Shown one piece after another: positions 25,026 to 33,413 of a stretch of 64,000 nucleotides of DNA. The notes beneath the pieces were generated by a model. That model ran no database searches, was not told the DNA's origin, and worked only from the letters and a program-made list of their open reading frames with translations. Position 1 is the stretch's first letter. Every line of letters starts with the position of its first letter. This DNA is from Flavobacterium frigidimaris (GTDB lineage: Bacteria; Bacteroidota; Bacteroidia; Flavobacteriales; Flavobacteriaceae). A program made the translations under genes and the position numbers. The stretch lies in the NCBI GenBank assembly GCA_900129595.1, contig FQWG01000002.1:310001-374000 (forward strand), read 5' to 3'.

Positions 25026-27836
25026 ATGAAAAAATTTTATTTAGTAATAACATTTATGTTATTAGCCTTTTCAGGTTATGCCCAAAAAGCCATAATCTCA
25101 GGAAAAGTATTGGACATTGACGATAAACTTCCTTTACCGGGAGCAATGATTCAAATTGTTGGTGAAAACAAGTACACCGTTTCAGATTACAACGGCCGTT
25201 TTGAATTATTAAACATCAATGTTGGAACGTACAAAGTAGAAGTAAAATATATTGGATACACTGCCATAACTCAGGAAATCACTGTAGAACAAGGCAAAAA
25301 TAACGTTATTGATTTTGCTCTTAAAACTTCAGGAACCGAATTGAATGAAGTAGTGGTTGGAGACATCTTAAAAGGTCAGGCTAAGGCATTAAACCAACAA
25401 AAAAACAGTAAAAATATCGGAAACATCATTTCCTCTGATCAAATGGGGCGTTTTCCGGATGCCAATGTTGGAGACGCTTTAAAGCGTGTTCCGGGTATCA
25501 CGATGCAGAACGATCAGGGTGAAGCGCGTAATATTATCATTAGAGGTTTGGCTCCGTCTTTGAACTCGGTAACTTTAAATGGTGACAGAATTCCGTCTGC
25601 AGAAGGAGACAACAGAAATGTACAGATGGACTTGATTCCGTCTGATATGATTTCGACTATCGAAGTAAATAAAACACTGACTTCAGACATGGATGCGGAT
25701 GCAATTGGGGGTTCTGTAAATTTAGTAACAAGAGCGACTCCAAATGGCGAAAGAATCTCAGCAACTCTTGCCGGAGGTTATATGCCAATTCGTGAACACG
25801 CCACATACACGGCAGGTTTAGTTTACGGTAATCGTTTTTTAGACAATAAATTAGGCGCCGTTGTTAGCGGATCTTATAATAATGTAAATTACGGATCTGA
25901 TAACATCGAAAACGAATGGGTAAAAGACGAATTCGGGAATGAATATCTTCAGGCATCAGAAATCAGAAAATATGATGTACAACGTATTCGCCGCAGCGGA
26001 TCTGTAGCTTTAGACTACAAATTTGACGAAAATAATACCATTTTTGCCAACGCTATTTACAACTGGAGAGATGACAGGGAAAATCGTTTCAGAACTACTT
26101 ATGATGATATCGAACCTATTTATAACGGACAACAAATTACAGGTTTTGAAGGTCGTGTAAAACGCCAGACAAAAGGTGGAATTGATAATGATCGTGATAA
26201 AAACAGACGATTAGAAGATCAGCGTGTTCAGAATTATTCGATTCGCGGTGAGCACTTAATCAACTCAAAACTAGATTTAGACTGGTCTGCAAACTATGCA
26301 AAAGCCAGAGAATACCGTCCGGGAGAGCGTTATATCGAATACCGTCAAAAAGGTTTAGAAATGACTCAGGATTTATCAGATATCAGATTTCCATTAATTA
26401 CGACAACCGGAGAATCTTTGGATAAATTCAAATTTCAAACGGTTACAGAAAATACAGATGAAACAAGCGAAAGCGAATTTGGAGCAAAAATCAACATCCG
26501 TTTCCCTTTTACTATTATTCCATCTGAAAAAGGAAGATTGAGAACAGGACTTAGACTTCGATTGAAAGAAAAAGAAAGAAACAATAACTTTTATGCCTAC
26601 GAACCAGTCAATGATGACATGGCTTTATTATCGCAGGTTTCAACGAGTTATTATGATGGCACAAATTTTAATCCGGGAAGCAAATATGTTCCGGGAGCTT
26701 TTGCCTCAGCAAATTTCTTAGGAAGTCTTGATTTGAACAATTCTGCCTTATTCGAAAAATCATCAGATCCTGCAGAATTCTTAGCCGTAAACTATAATGC
26801 AAAAGAGAGCATTTATGCCGCTTATGTAAGATGGGATCAGGATTTTAATGATAAATTATCTATGGTTTTAGGATTCCGTGTAGAGAACACCCATATTGAT
26901 TATACCGGAAACCGCGTTTTAGACGAAGAAGAATTAGAGAGCCAGATCAATACCAAAAACTCCTATACTAATTTGCTGCCAAGCATCTCTTTGCAATACA
27001 ATGCTACAAAAGACTTAGTATTAAGAGCTGCTGTTACGACAGCTTTAGCAAGACCCAACTATTATGCACTGGCGCCTTACGTAAACAATATTGCTGCCGA
27101 CAAAGAAATTACAGCCGGAAATCCGGATCTTGACGCTACCTATTCATACAATTATGATTTTATGGCAGAGAATTATTTCAAATCTGTTGGTTTGATTTCC
27201 GGAGGAGTTTTCTACAAAAAATTAGATAATTTCATTTACAATTATAGCGACAATCAATACAATGCTGCAAAATTTGCCGCTGATTTCCCAAATCAAAATA
27301 ATCCAATTCCGGCAGGAGAAAACTGGTCATTCTTGCAATCAAGAAACGGAGATACAGTTGATGTTTACGGTTTCGAAGTCGCGTTTCAACGTCAGTTAGA
27401 TTTTCTTCCTGGGAAATTCCTTAAAGGATTTGGTATTTATTTAAACTATACGTACACAAAATCTAAAGCAAAAGGAATTGCCGATGAAGACGGAAACGAG
27501 AGAAATAACATCAGCCTTCCGGGAACAACTCCACATATGTTCAACGGATCATTGTCCTGGGAAAACAAACGTTTTTCTGCAAGAGTTTCTACCAACTTTA
27601 CTTCAGATTATTTAGATGAATTGGGTTCAGAATCGTATAAAGACAGTTACTACGACAAACAATTTTTTGTAGATGCAAATGCTTCATACAAGATTACACC
27701 AAAACTTCGTCTTTTTGCTGAAGCCAATAACTTAACCAATCAGCCTTTACGTTATTATCAAGGAGTTGAGGCACATACCAAACAAGCCGAATATTATCAG
27801 GCGAGATATAATTTTGGTTTGAAACTTGACTTGTAA
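25026..27836 (+). CDS. TonB-dependent outer-membrane receptor, paired with phytase
   Basis: 936-aa TonB-dependent receptor. A signal peptide (1-20, ending SGYAQ) is followed by a carboxypeptidase-regulatory-like domain (about 22-105: ISGKVLDIDDKLPLPGAMIQI), then the plug (about 130-240: RFPDANVGDALKRVPGITMQND, GLAPSLNSVTLNGDRIPS, MDADAIGGSVNLVT) and a 22-strand-type beta-barrel to the C-terminus. It should import a ligand across the outer membrane using TonB-ExbBD energy. The phytase lipoprotein gene starts 74 bp downstream, so an inositol phosphate, released phosphate or a phosphorylated compound is the likely ligand (inference from context). Paired TTAAcATT elements lie upstream. Confidence 0.93.
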   Translation: MKKFYLVITFMLLAFSGYAQKAIISGKVLDIDDKLPLPGAMIQIVGENKYTVSDYNGRFELLNINVGTYKVEVKYIGYTAITQEITVEQGKNNVIDFALKTSGTELNEVVVGDILKGQAKALNQQKNSKNIGNIISSDQMGRFPDANVGDALKRVPGITMQNDQGEARNIIIRGLAPSLNSVTLNGDRIPSAEGDNRNVQMDLIPSDMISTIEVNKTLTSDMDADAIGGSVNLVTRATPNGERISATLAGGYMPIREHATYTAGLVYGNRFLDNKLGAVVSGSYNNVNYGSDNIENEWVKDEFGNEYLQASEIRKYDVQRIRRSGSVALDYKFDENNTIFANAIYNWRDDRENRFRTTYDDIEPIYNGQQITGFEGRVKRQTKGGIDNDRDKNRRLEDQRVQNYSIRGEHLINSKLDLDWSANYAKAREYRPGERYIEYRQKGLEMTQDLSDIRFPLITTTGESLDKFKFQTVTENTDETSESEFGAKINIRFPFTIIPSEKGRLRTGLRLRLKEKERNNNFYAYEPVNDDMALLSQVSTSYYDGTNFNPGSKYVPGAFASANFLGSLDLNNSALFEKSSDPAEFLAVNYNAKESIYAAYVRWDQDFNDKLSMVLGFRVENTHIDYTGNRVLDEEELESQINTKNSYTNLLPSISLQYNATKDLVLRAAVTTALARPNYYALAPYVNNIAADKEITAGNPDLDATYSYNYDFMAENYFKSVGLISGGVFYKKLDNFIYNYSDNQYNAAKFAADFPNQNNPIPAGENWSFLQSRNGDTVDVYGFEVAFQRQLDFLPGKFLKGFGIYLNYTYTKSKAKGIADEDGNERNNISLPGTTPHMFNGSLSWENKRFSARVSTNFTSDYLDELGSESYKDSYYDKQFFVDANASYKITPKLRLFAEANNLTNQPLRYYQGVEAHTKQAEYYQARYNFGLKLDL

Positions 27837-27910
27837 CAATCAATTTATAAATTCTTAAATTAGACAGAACTTAGCGGTTCTGTCTAATTGTATTAAAATG
27901 AAAATCCATA

Positions 27911-28969
27911 ATGAAAAATAAATCCATATTAGCTTTTTTACTTTTAAGCACTTTATTTACCGCTTGTAAAGATGATAAATTAGCGCCCGTTGCTGCAAAT
28001 GCAGTAAAACCAACAGTTGTTACCGAAGCTTTACCTCACGATACTGATGATCCTTCGATCTGGATTCATCCAACTGATGCCACAAAAAGTATTATTGTAG
28101 GAACAGATAAAGACACTGACGGTGCTTTGTATGCTTTTGATTTAAAAGGAAAAATCATTGCAAAATCAGAGGTTCTAAAACGTCCGAACAATGTTGATAT
28201 CGCTTACGGTTTAATAATCGACGGAAAAAAAGTTGATGTTGCCGTAACGACAGAACGAGAATCAAACAAAATCAGAGTCTTTAGTTTACCGGATTTAAAA
28301 GCAATTGATAATGGTGGAATCTCTGTTTTCGACGGCGAAGAATTGCGCGACCCAATGGGAATTGCTTTGTACACCCGAAAAAGCGACGGTAAAATATTTG
28401 CCATTGTAGGCAGAAAATCCGGACCGTCAGGAAGTTATTTATGGCAATATGAACTTTCTGGTTCAGGAAAATTCGCTACGGCAAAAGTGGTTCGCAAATT
28501 TGGCGCTTATAGCGGAAAGAAAGAAATCGAAGCGATTGCGGTTGATAATGAATTGGGAACAATTTTGTATTGCGACGAACAATTTGGAATCAGAAAATAC
28601 AAAGCCGATCCTGCTTTAAACGATAACAAAGAAATTGCTCTTTTTGGAAAAACTGGTTTTAAAGCCGACAATGAAGGAATTGCGATTTACAAAAAAACCG
28701 ATTCTACCGGATATATTTTGGTTTCGAACCAGCAAGCAAATACTTTTATGGTGTATCCAAGAGAAGGCGCAAAAAGCAATCCGAACGATTATCCTTTGTT
28801 AGCAGAAATTCCAACATCTACTATTGAATGCGATGGAGCCGATGTGACCAGCCTTAATTTAGGAGGAGATTTCAAAAACGGTCTTTTTGTAGCCATGAGC
28901 AACGGAATGACGTTTCATTACTACGCCTGGGATTTGATGCAGAAACGTATCGATGAGGCTAAGAAATAG
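27911..28969 (+). CDS. Beta-propeller phytase lipoprotein
   Basis: 352-aa 3-phytase of the beta-propeller family, expected to release phosphate from myo-inositol hexakisphosphate in a calcium-dependent manner. The N-terminus is a lipoprotein signal (STLFTAC, lipidated Cys near residue 19). Family motifs include DTDDPSIWIHP, GTDKDTDGALYAFDLKGK, RPNNVDIAYG, EIEAIAVDNELGTILYCDEQFGIRKY and DNEGIAIYK. Probably anchored to the outer membrane next to the TonB-dependent receptor encoded upstream. The 3' end is followed by a bidirectional terminator hairpin (29031-29062). Confidence 0.92.
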   Translation: MKNKSILAFLLLSTLFTACKDDKLAPVAANAVKPTVVTEALPHDTDDPSIWIHPTDATKSIIVGTDKDTDGALYAFDLKGKIIAKSEVLKRPNNVDIAYGLIIDGKKVDVAVTTERESNKIRVFSLPDLKAIDNGGISVFDGEELRDPMGIALYTRKSDGKIFAIVGRKSGPSGSYLWQYELSGSGKFATAKVVRKFGAYSGKKEIEAIAVDNELGTILYCDEQFGIRKYKADPALNDNKEIALFGKTGFKADNEGIAIYKKTDSTGYILVSNQQANTFMVYPREGAKSNPNDYPLLAEIPTSTIECDGADVTSLNLGGDFKNGLFVAMSNGMTFHYYAWDLMQKRIDEAKK

Positions 28970-29026
28970 TTTTTTTGTTTCAGGTTTCAAGTTTCAGGTT
29001 CAAACTAAAACTTGAAACTTGAAACC

Positions 29027-29062
29027 AACAAAAAAGCTGTTCATCACTGAACAGCTTTTTTT
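29027..29062. terminator. Bidirectional terminator, left copy of a 36-bp direct repeat
   Basis: AAAAAGCTGTTCA and TGAACAGCTTTTT flank a TCAC loop with A and T runs on both sides, so it can terminate both the phytase gene and the convergent barrel-protein gene. The 36 bp 29027-29062 are identical, in the same orientation, to 33357-33392. A 'gtttcaagtttcagg...cttgaaacttgaaac' palindrome precedes it (28980-29025). Confidence 0.85.
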
Positions 29063-31726
29063 CTACAATTTATAACTAATCGAAAACATCAGTACTCTGG
29101 GTAAAATATAGGTAGATTGCTGACTAATAATATAGTCCGAAAAATTAAAACTATTCTTTCTTCGAACATCTAGTACATTATTACAAATCACTTCAAATCC
29201 AAAAGGGTTATTTTTTCTCTGATAACGTAAACTCGTATTCATTACTTCATAATAATCACTTTGGTTATTTGAATTTATATTTTTAAGGTTTTGATAGTCT
29301 AATTTATAAATCCAAAATTTAAAAAACGTAAACTCCAAATTACCAGTAATGGCATCTGATTCATATTTTGTCTTAGTTAATCCGCTAAAATGACTAAAGC
29401 CTTTTTCATAACCAATAGTAAGATTTGGCCATTCTTTATAATTCGTTTTTATTGTTAAAGCCAGATTCTGATTGTTTCTATCGTTTAATGTAACGGTATT
29501 ATTTAATTTTTGATAATAATTTAACCAATTCAAATTAGCATTTAACTTCAATTCAAAACGATATATTTTTTTCATAAAAGAACCATTAAAAACTAAATTC
29601 GTTTCCGGATCATTTGTTAAGACAGGTCTATTAAACTGATTGATACCTTCTACTTCCACCTGGTTTCTAATTATTTCTGTTCTTTTTGTGAAATTTAGAT
29701 ACCCATTCCAAAACACACCTTTATACATATTCATTTTTGTATAAAACAGATTGAAAGAATGATATCTGCCATTTTGCAACATTGCATTTCCTTTATAAAC
29801 AAGGTTATATTTTTGTAACGTATATCTATTTGAAATTTGATTTACCTCAGGAAAATTTGCTTCAAGTTTATAATTAAAACCTATTTTTTCAGATTGATTA
29901 AATTCAAAATCACTGTTCCATTGCGGTTGAAATAATTTTTTCGAAAACTCATAATCGCCATCTATTTGATTACTTTTTAAGACATACCAATGATAATAAA
30001 GTCCTGCTTTATTTGTCCATTTCCCTATTTTAAATTTATACTCTAACCCGATATACAGATCATTGAATTGATATTTTGTTCTATTGCCAAATCCGGCCGT
30101 ATTAAAATTATTAATTGTATTATCAGTTAACAATTGCACCTCAGCAGTTTCAAAATCAGAATGTTCAAAATTATTACCAAGATTGGTATACAAATGATTG
30201 CGATTGTTAATGATCCAGTAATGTTTTAAAACAGCATCAGCAATATTTGTCTTTAACTTTTTTAACTGCTCTATTTTATAGTCAATATCTTCCTGAAGGG
30301 GAATAAAACCAACTAAGAAAGGCTCATTTGTTGTCCATTGATTTCCTAACGTATTGTTTTTATAAGACTGACTTACAGCAAATGTTGTTGTATGTGCCAG
30401 ACTGTAATTTTTATGCCATTCCAGATATTGCTTAAACGAAATATCATCAGCTTCATTAATCGTTTTAAACGTATTCGAATCTGCGTTCGTAAAAGAATTT
30501 ATAACACCTTTTAAATCATTTGTACTGGATTGAAATTGTAAATTATAAAATATCTTTTGATTCTTGTCCGGAGTATAGTCTATTTTAAAATTAGTACTAT
30601 TCAAAATACTATTGTTCTGATTGTTTTCTACCTTGTTTTCATAAGTCTGAGATGCGTTTTCCAAATATTCATTTTGAGCAATATTTTTTGCATCACTTAT
30701 AATTTTCGAAAAAATTGAAAATCCTGAAACACTAAATTTTGGAGAAAAATTATAACTTAGATTTATAGCTTCAAATTGCGATTTATTTTCTGTTACATCT
30801 GTATTATCCTCAGTAAGCGAGTACAGATTATTAGATGTTTTTCTTTTTAACAAATAACTGCTTGACCCACCAGTAAATCTTCTTAAATCTGCATATGTAA
30901 AAGTACTTTTACCAATATTATTGATATCGCCAATAAAACTTACATTCAATTTAGGGGCATAATAAAACAACCCTGCATGAAGCAGATTAGATTTATCAAT
31001 TCCTAATCCAAGTCCTGCCTCAACATCCCCAAAAATGAATTTCTTTTTATCTTCTTTGAGTTTTACATTCATCGCCAATTGGTCACTATCGGAAACTTTT
31101 TTCATAAAACCAACTTCATTAAAATGGTCAATAACTTCAATTTTATCGATTGCGTCTGCCGGAATATTTTCAACAGCCAACTTAGAACCTCCACCAAAAA
31201 ATGATTTTCCTTCAACAAGCATTTGAGTTACTTGTTTACCCTGAACGGTTACAATTCCGTTTTTATCAACTTCGACTCCGGGAAGTTTTTCGAGAATTTC
31301 TTTCATTTTGCGTTCGTTGCCGTTTGCAAAACTTTTTACATTAAAGGTTAATGTATCTTGTTTAATTTCAATTGCTTTATATTCATGTTTTATAACAATT
31401 TCTCTTAAATTTTCCCCGCTTGGTTGAAGTATAAAGTCATGGGATAAATTGCCATTGATAGATTTAACTTCAAACAATTCATCAATAAAACCGATATAAG
31501 AAACGTTGATTTCATAATCTATCCCTTTATCCAATTCTAATCGATAACGTCCTTTATTATCTGTAATAGCAAATTTTATATTTCCCTTCTCTTGTAAAGG
31601 CTTCGCAATAACATTTGCTGATTCTAAACTAAAGCCGGAATTTGACAAAACTACACCTGTTAGCGTATAATGTGATTGCCCAATAGCGAATACTGAAAAC
31701 AATAAGAAAAATACATTTTTAAGCAT
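29063..31726 (-). CDS. TonB-dependent-receptor-like outer-membrane barrel protein
   Basis: 887 aa. A signal peptide (1-16, ending AIGQ) precedes a carboxypeptidase-regulatory-like domain (about 20-110: LTGVVLSNSGFSLESANVI, ITDNKGRYRLEL) and a plug-like segment (about 125-235: MKEILEKLPGVEVDKNGIVTVQGKQVTQMLVEGK). A long Asn/Lys/Tyr-rich beta-barrel region follows. This architecture is that of barrel proteins that commonly neighbour GLPGLI genes in Bacteroidota. No clear TonB box was identified, so energy coupling is uncertain. It lies downstream of the GLPGLI gene on the same strand (64-bp gap), with a small secreted peptide gene further upstream; by eye the codon use is more AT-rich than flanking housekeeping genes. 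Confidence 0.85.
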   Translation of the reverse strand: MLKNVFFLLFSVFAIGQSHYTLTGVVLSNSGFSLESANVIAKPLQEKGNIKFAITDNKGRYRLELDKGIDYEINVSYIGFIDELFEVKSINGNLSHDFILQPSGENLREIVIKHEYKAIEIKQDTLTFNVKSFANGNERKMKEILEKLPGVEVDKNGIVTVQGKQVTQMLVEGKSFFGGGSKLAVENIPADAIDKIEVIDHFNEVGFMKKVSDSDQLAMNVKLKEDKKKFIFGDVEAGLGLGIDKSNLLHAGLFYYAPKLNVSFIGDINNIGKSTFTYADLRRFTGGSSSYLLKRKTSNNLYSLTEDNTDVTENKSQFEAINLSYNFSPKFSVSGFSIFSKIISDAKNIAQNEYLENASQTYENKVENNQNNSILNSTNFKIDYTPDKNQKIFYNLQFQSSTNDLKGVINSFTNADSNTFKTINEADDISFKQYLEWHKNYSLAHTTTFAVSQSYKNNTLGNQWTTNEPFLVGFIPLQEDIDYKIEQLKKLKTNIADAVLKHYWIINNRNHLYTNLGNNFEHSDFETAEVQLLTDNTINNFNTAGFGNRTKYQFNDLYIGLEYKFKIGKWTNKAGLYYHWYVLKSNQIDGDYEFSKKLFQPQWNSDFEFNQSEKIGFNYKLEANFPEVNQISNRYTLQKYNLVYKGNAMLQNGRYHSFNLFYTKMNMYKGVFWNGYLNFTKRTEIIRNQVEVEGINQFNRPVLTNDPETNLVFNGSFMKKIYRFELKLNANLNWLNYYQKLNNTVTLNDRNNQNLALTIKTNYKEWPNLTIGYEKGFSHFSGLTKTKYESDAITGNLEFTFFKFWIYKLDYQNLKNINSNNQSDYYEVMNTSLRYQRKNNPFGFEVICNNVLDVRRKNSFNFSDYIISQQSTYILPRVLMFSISYKL

Positions 31727-31790
31727 TCGTTTGTATTATACTTTCTAGATTGACATTAATACCACTTTCGATTATTATAATTATGAATGA

Positions 31791-32516
31791 CTAAAACTTA
31801 TCCTCAGGTTTTTTGAAACCTTTTTTAAAATCTTCATTTTTATATGCTGCCATTACTTTTTGGTCAAATTCTTCCTGATTAATTATTGGATAATCTTTTG
31901 GCTTTCCTATAACAGGTGGCTTAGATAAATTCAGATCAATTTTTCTAACTCCATACACAACATTTCGTACTTGTAATTCTAAAATTAACCCTGGCAGATT
32001 ACCATAACCATTAGGACCAAAAGAAATAGGTATCTTGGGGCAATACCAGGCAACAACAGGAAAAACAAAATTTCCTTTACTATTGTTCACTTTTTTTGTA
32101 GAAGTCGCTTTATAACACAAAAAGCCTTCTATTTCTTTAGTCTCGTTTTCTAGCGTCCAGTCTTTAACAGCATCCGTTTTTAGCACATAATTGCCAAAAC
32201 CGAAAATAGCACAAAGGGAATAATCTTTATATTGATATACCTCATTCATGTAACCAGCAGATACTTTAGACATAAAAAGATCTTGATTTCCAACCTCCAG
32301 GCTTTCATTACAAGAAAAAACAGCATTTTCTTTATTAAATAATAAAGTGAAGCTTAAATATTTTGCATTATTAATTGATTCTGTATATGGTCTTTCTAAT
32401 ATACTACCTTTAAACCCCTCTATCATTTCAATAGATACACCATATTCTATTTTGCCGTTTTGTATTTGCCCATAACCATTAATAAAAATCAATAAAAAAA
32501 TAAAATTTATTTTCAT
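31791..32516 (-). CDS. GLPGLI family protein
   Basis: 241-aa secreted protein of the Bacteroidota-specific GLPGLI family (TIGR01200). A signal peptide (about 1-16, INGYGQ) is followed by a beta-rich body, and the family-naming motif appears as GNLPGLILEL (about residues 173-182) after AWYCPKIPISFGPNGYG. Other conserved elements are EIEGFLCYKAT and DWTLENETKEI. Function is unknown. These genes are usually next to barrel proteins with a carboxypeptidase-regulatory-like domain, exactly as here, which suggests a two-component envelope system. Confidence 0.9.
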   Translation of the reverse strand: MKINFIFLLIFINGYGQIQNGKIEYGVSIEMIEGFKGSILERPYTESINNAKYLSFTLLFNKENAVFSCNESLEVGNQDLFMSKVSAGYMNEVYQYKDYSLCAIFGFGNYVLKTDAVKDWTLENETKEIEGFLCYKATSTKKVNNSKGNFVFPVVAWYCPKIPISFGPNGYGNLPGLILELQVRNVVYGVRKIDLNLSKPPVIGKPKDYPIINQEEFDQKVMAAYKNEDFKKGFKKPEDKF

Positions 32517-32533
32517 AAGAAGTTGTATTTAAT

Positions 32534-32562
32534 GAGGCTGCCTAAAAAATGTAGACAGCCTC
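32534..32562. terminator. Hairpin between the peptide and GLPGLI genes
   Basis: GAGGCTG and CAGCCTC form a 7-bp stem with a 15-nt loop in the gap between the two minus-strand genes. The T-rich side faces the plus direction (TCTTTTATA), so on the minus strand it is more likely an mRNA-processing or partial attenuation structure than a strong terminator. Confidence 0.4.
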
Positions 32563-32639
32563 TTTTATATTCGGAGATCTATCCGAATATTTAATTATCA
32601 TAAGGATAGATAAAACTTTTGGAGATTCTATTTCTTAAA

Positions 32640-32888
32640 TTAATTTCCTCCCATACATCTGCCCCATTCTCCAGCGCCATAAAAGAATGCTTCTGCATCT
32701 CCACATCCATTTTCTTTACATAAATCAATGGCTATCTGTTGTCTCTCATTACAACTACTAAATAATAATAATACAATAGCAGTTTTTACTTTTGAATTAT
32801 CCAACTCTTTAACTCTAGTCTGTTTCTTTGCAAATGACGCACTACTAAAAGCGATAATTGCAAAAACTGTAAATAATACTTTTTTCAT
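32640..32888 (-). CDS. Small secreted Cys-containing peptide
   Basis: 82-aa protein. A signal peptide (1-20, SSASFA) precedes a short charged segment, a hydrophobic stretch (AIVLLLFSSC, 37-46) and a Gly-rich C-terminus with four cysteines in total (C46, C57, C62, C78), ending GRCMGGN. Two disulfides are possible after export. No family recognised. It is first in the minus-strand run that leads to the GLPGLI and barrel genes and is divergent from a small XRE regulator, so it could be the secreted signal, substrate or effector of that module; this is inference only. Confidence 0.6.
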   Translation of the reverse strand: MKKVLFTVFAIIAFSSASFAKKQTRVKELDNSKVKTAIVLLLFSSCNERQQIAIDLCKENGCGDAEAFFYGAGEWGRCMGGN

Positions 32889-33022
32889 AATTTTAAATTT
32901 GTAATATTAATACTAAATTTTATATCTTACGAATATATTTACATAAGCTATTTCTTTCCATATCAATATAGAATAATCAGTATTCCCTTTTTGACTAAAA
33001 AAAACCATCAAACTTTTTTATT

Positions 33023-33352
33023 ATGTCGATTGGATTTAAAATTAAAAAATTGAGAGAAGAGGTAAATTTGTCACAAGAAAATTTAGCGGTTCAGTTGGGT
33101 ATTACTCAGAGCGAATTATCTAAAATTGAAAATGGCAGAGCGAAGAAAATAGATATATTTTTTATGGCTAAAGTGTGTGATTTTTTCAAGAAGGATTTTG
33201 ATCATTTCACAGGTAAAAAAAGTGTTAATAAAGAAGTCGTCAGTTATACGATACAAACATCTTTAGCTATAATTATAAAGGAACTAAAAAAGATAATAGA
33301 CGAAAATCAAAAGAAAGACGAAATAATAAAATTTCTGAAAAGCAAAAAGTGA
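33023..33352 (+). CDS. XRE-family transcriptional regulator
   Basis: 109 aa with an N-terminal helix-turn-helix of the Cro/CI (XRE) type (residues about 6-60: IKKLREEVNLSQENLAVQLGITQSELSKIENGRAKK) and a C-terminal Lys-rich tail with coiled-coil character (about 75-109). It is divergent from the small secreted peptide gene, with a 134-bp shared upstream region, and is the likely regulator of that gene and possibly the GLPGLI/barrel genes. Its own 3' end is the second copy of the 36-bp terminator hairpin. Confidence 0.9.
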   Translation: MSIGFKIKKLREEVNLSQENLAVQLGITQSELSKIENGRAKKIDIFFMAKVCDFFKKDFDHFTGKKSVNKEVVSYTIQTSLAIIIKELKKIIDENQKKDEIIKFLKSKK

Positions 33353-33356
33353 GAAA

Positions 33357-33392
33357 AACAAAAAAGCTGTTCATCACTGAACAGCTTTTTTT
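33357..33392. terminator. Bidirectional terminator, right copy of a 36-bp direct repeat
   Basis: Same 36 bases as 29027-29062: a 13-bp stem with a TCAC loop and flanking A/T runs. It terminates both the XRE gene and the convergent pckA gene. Together the copies bracket the 4.3-kb accessory block. Confidence 0.85.
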
Positions 33393-33413
33393 AGTTTGAA
33401 TTAGTAATCTTCC

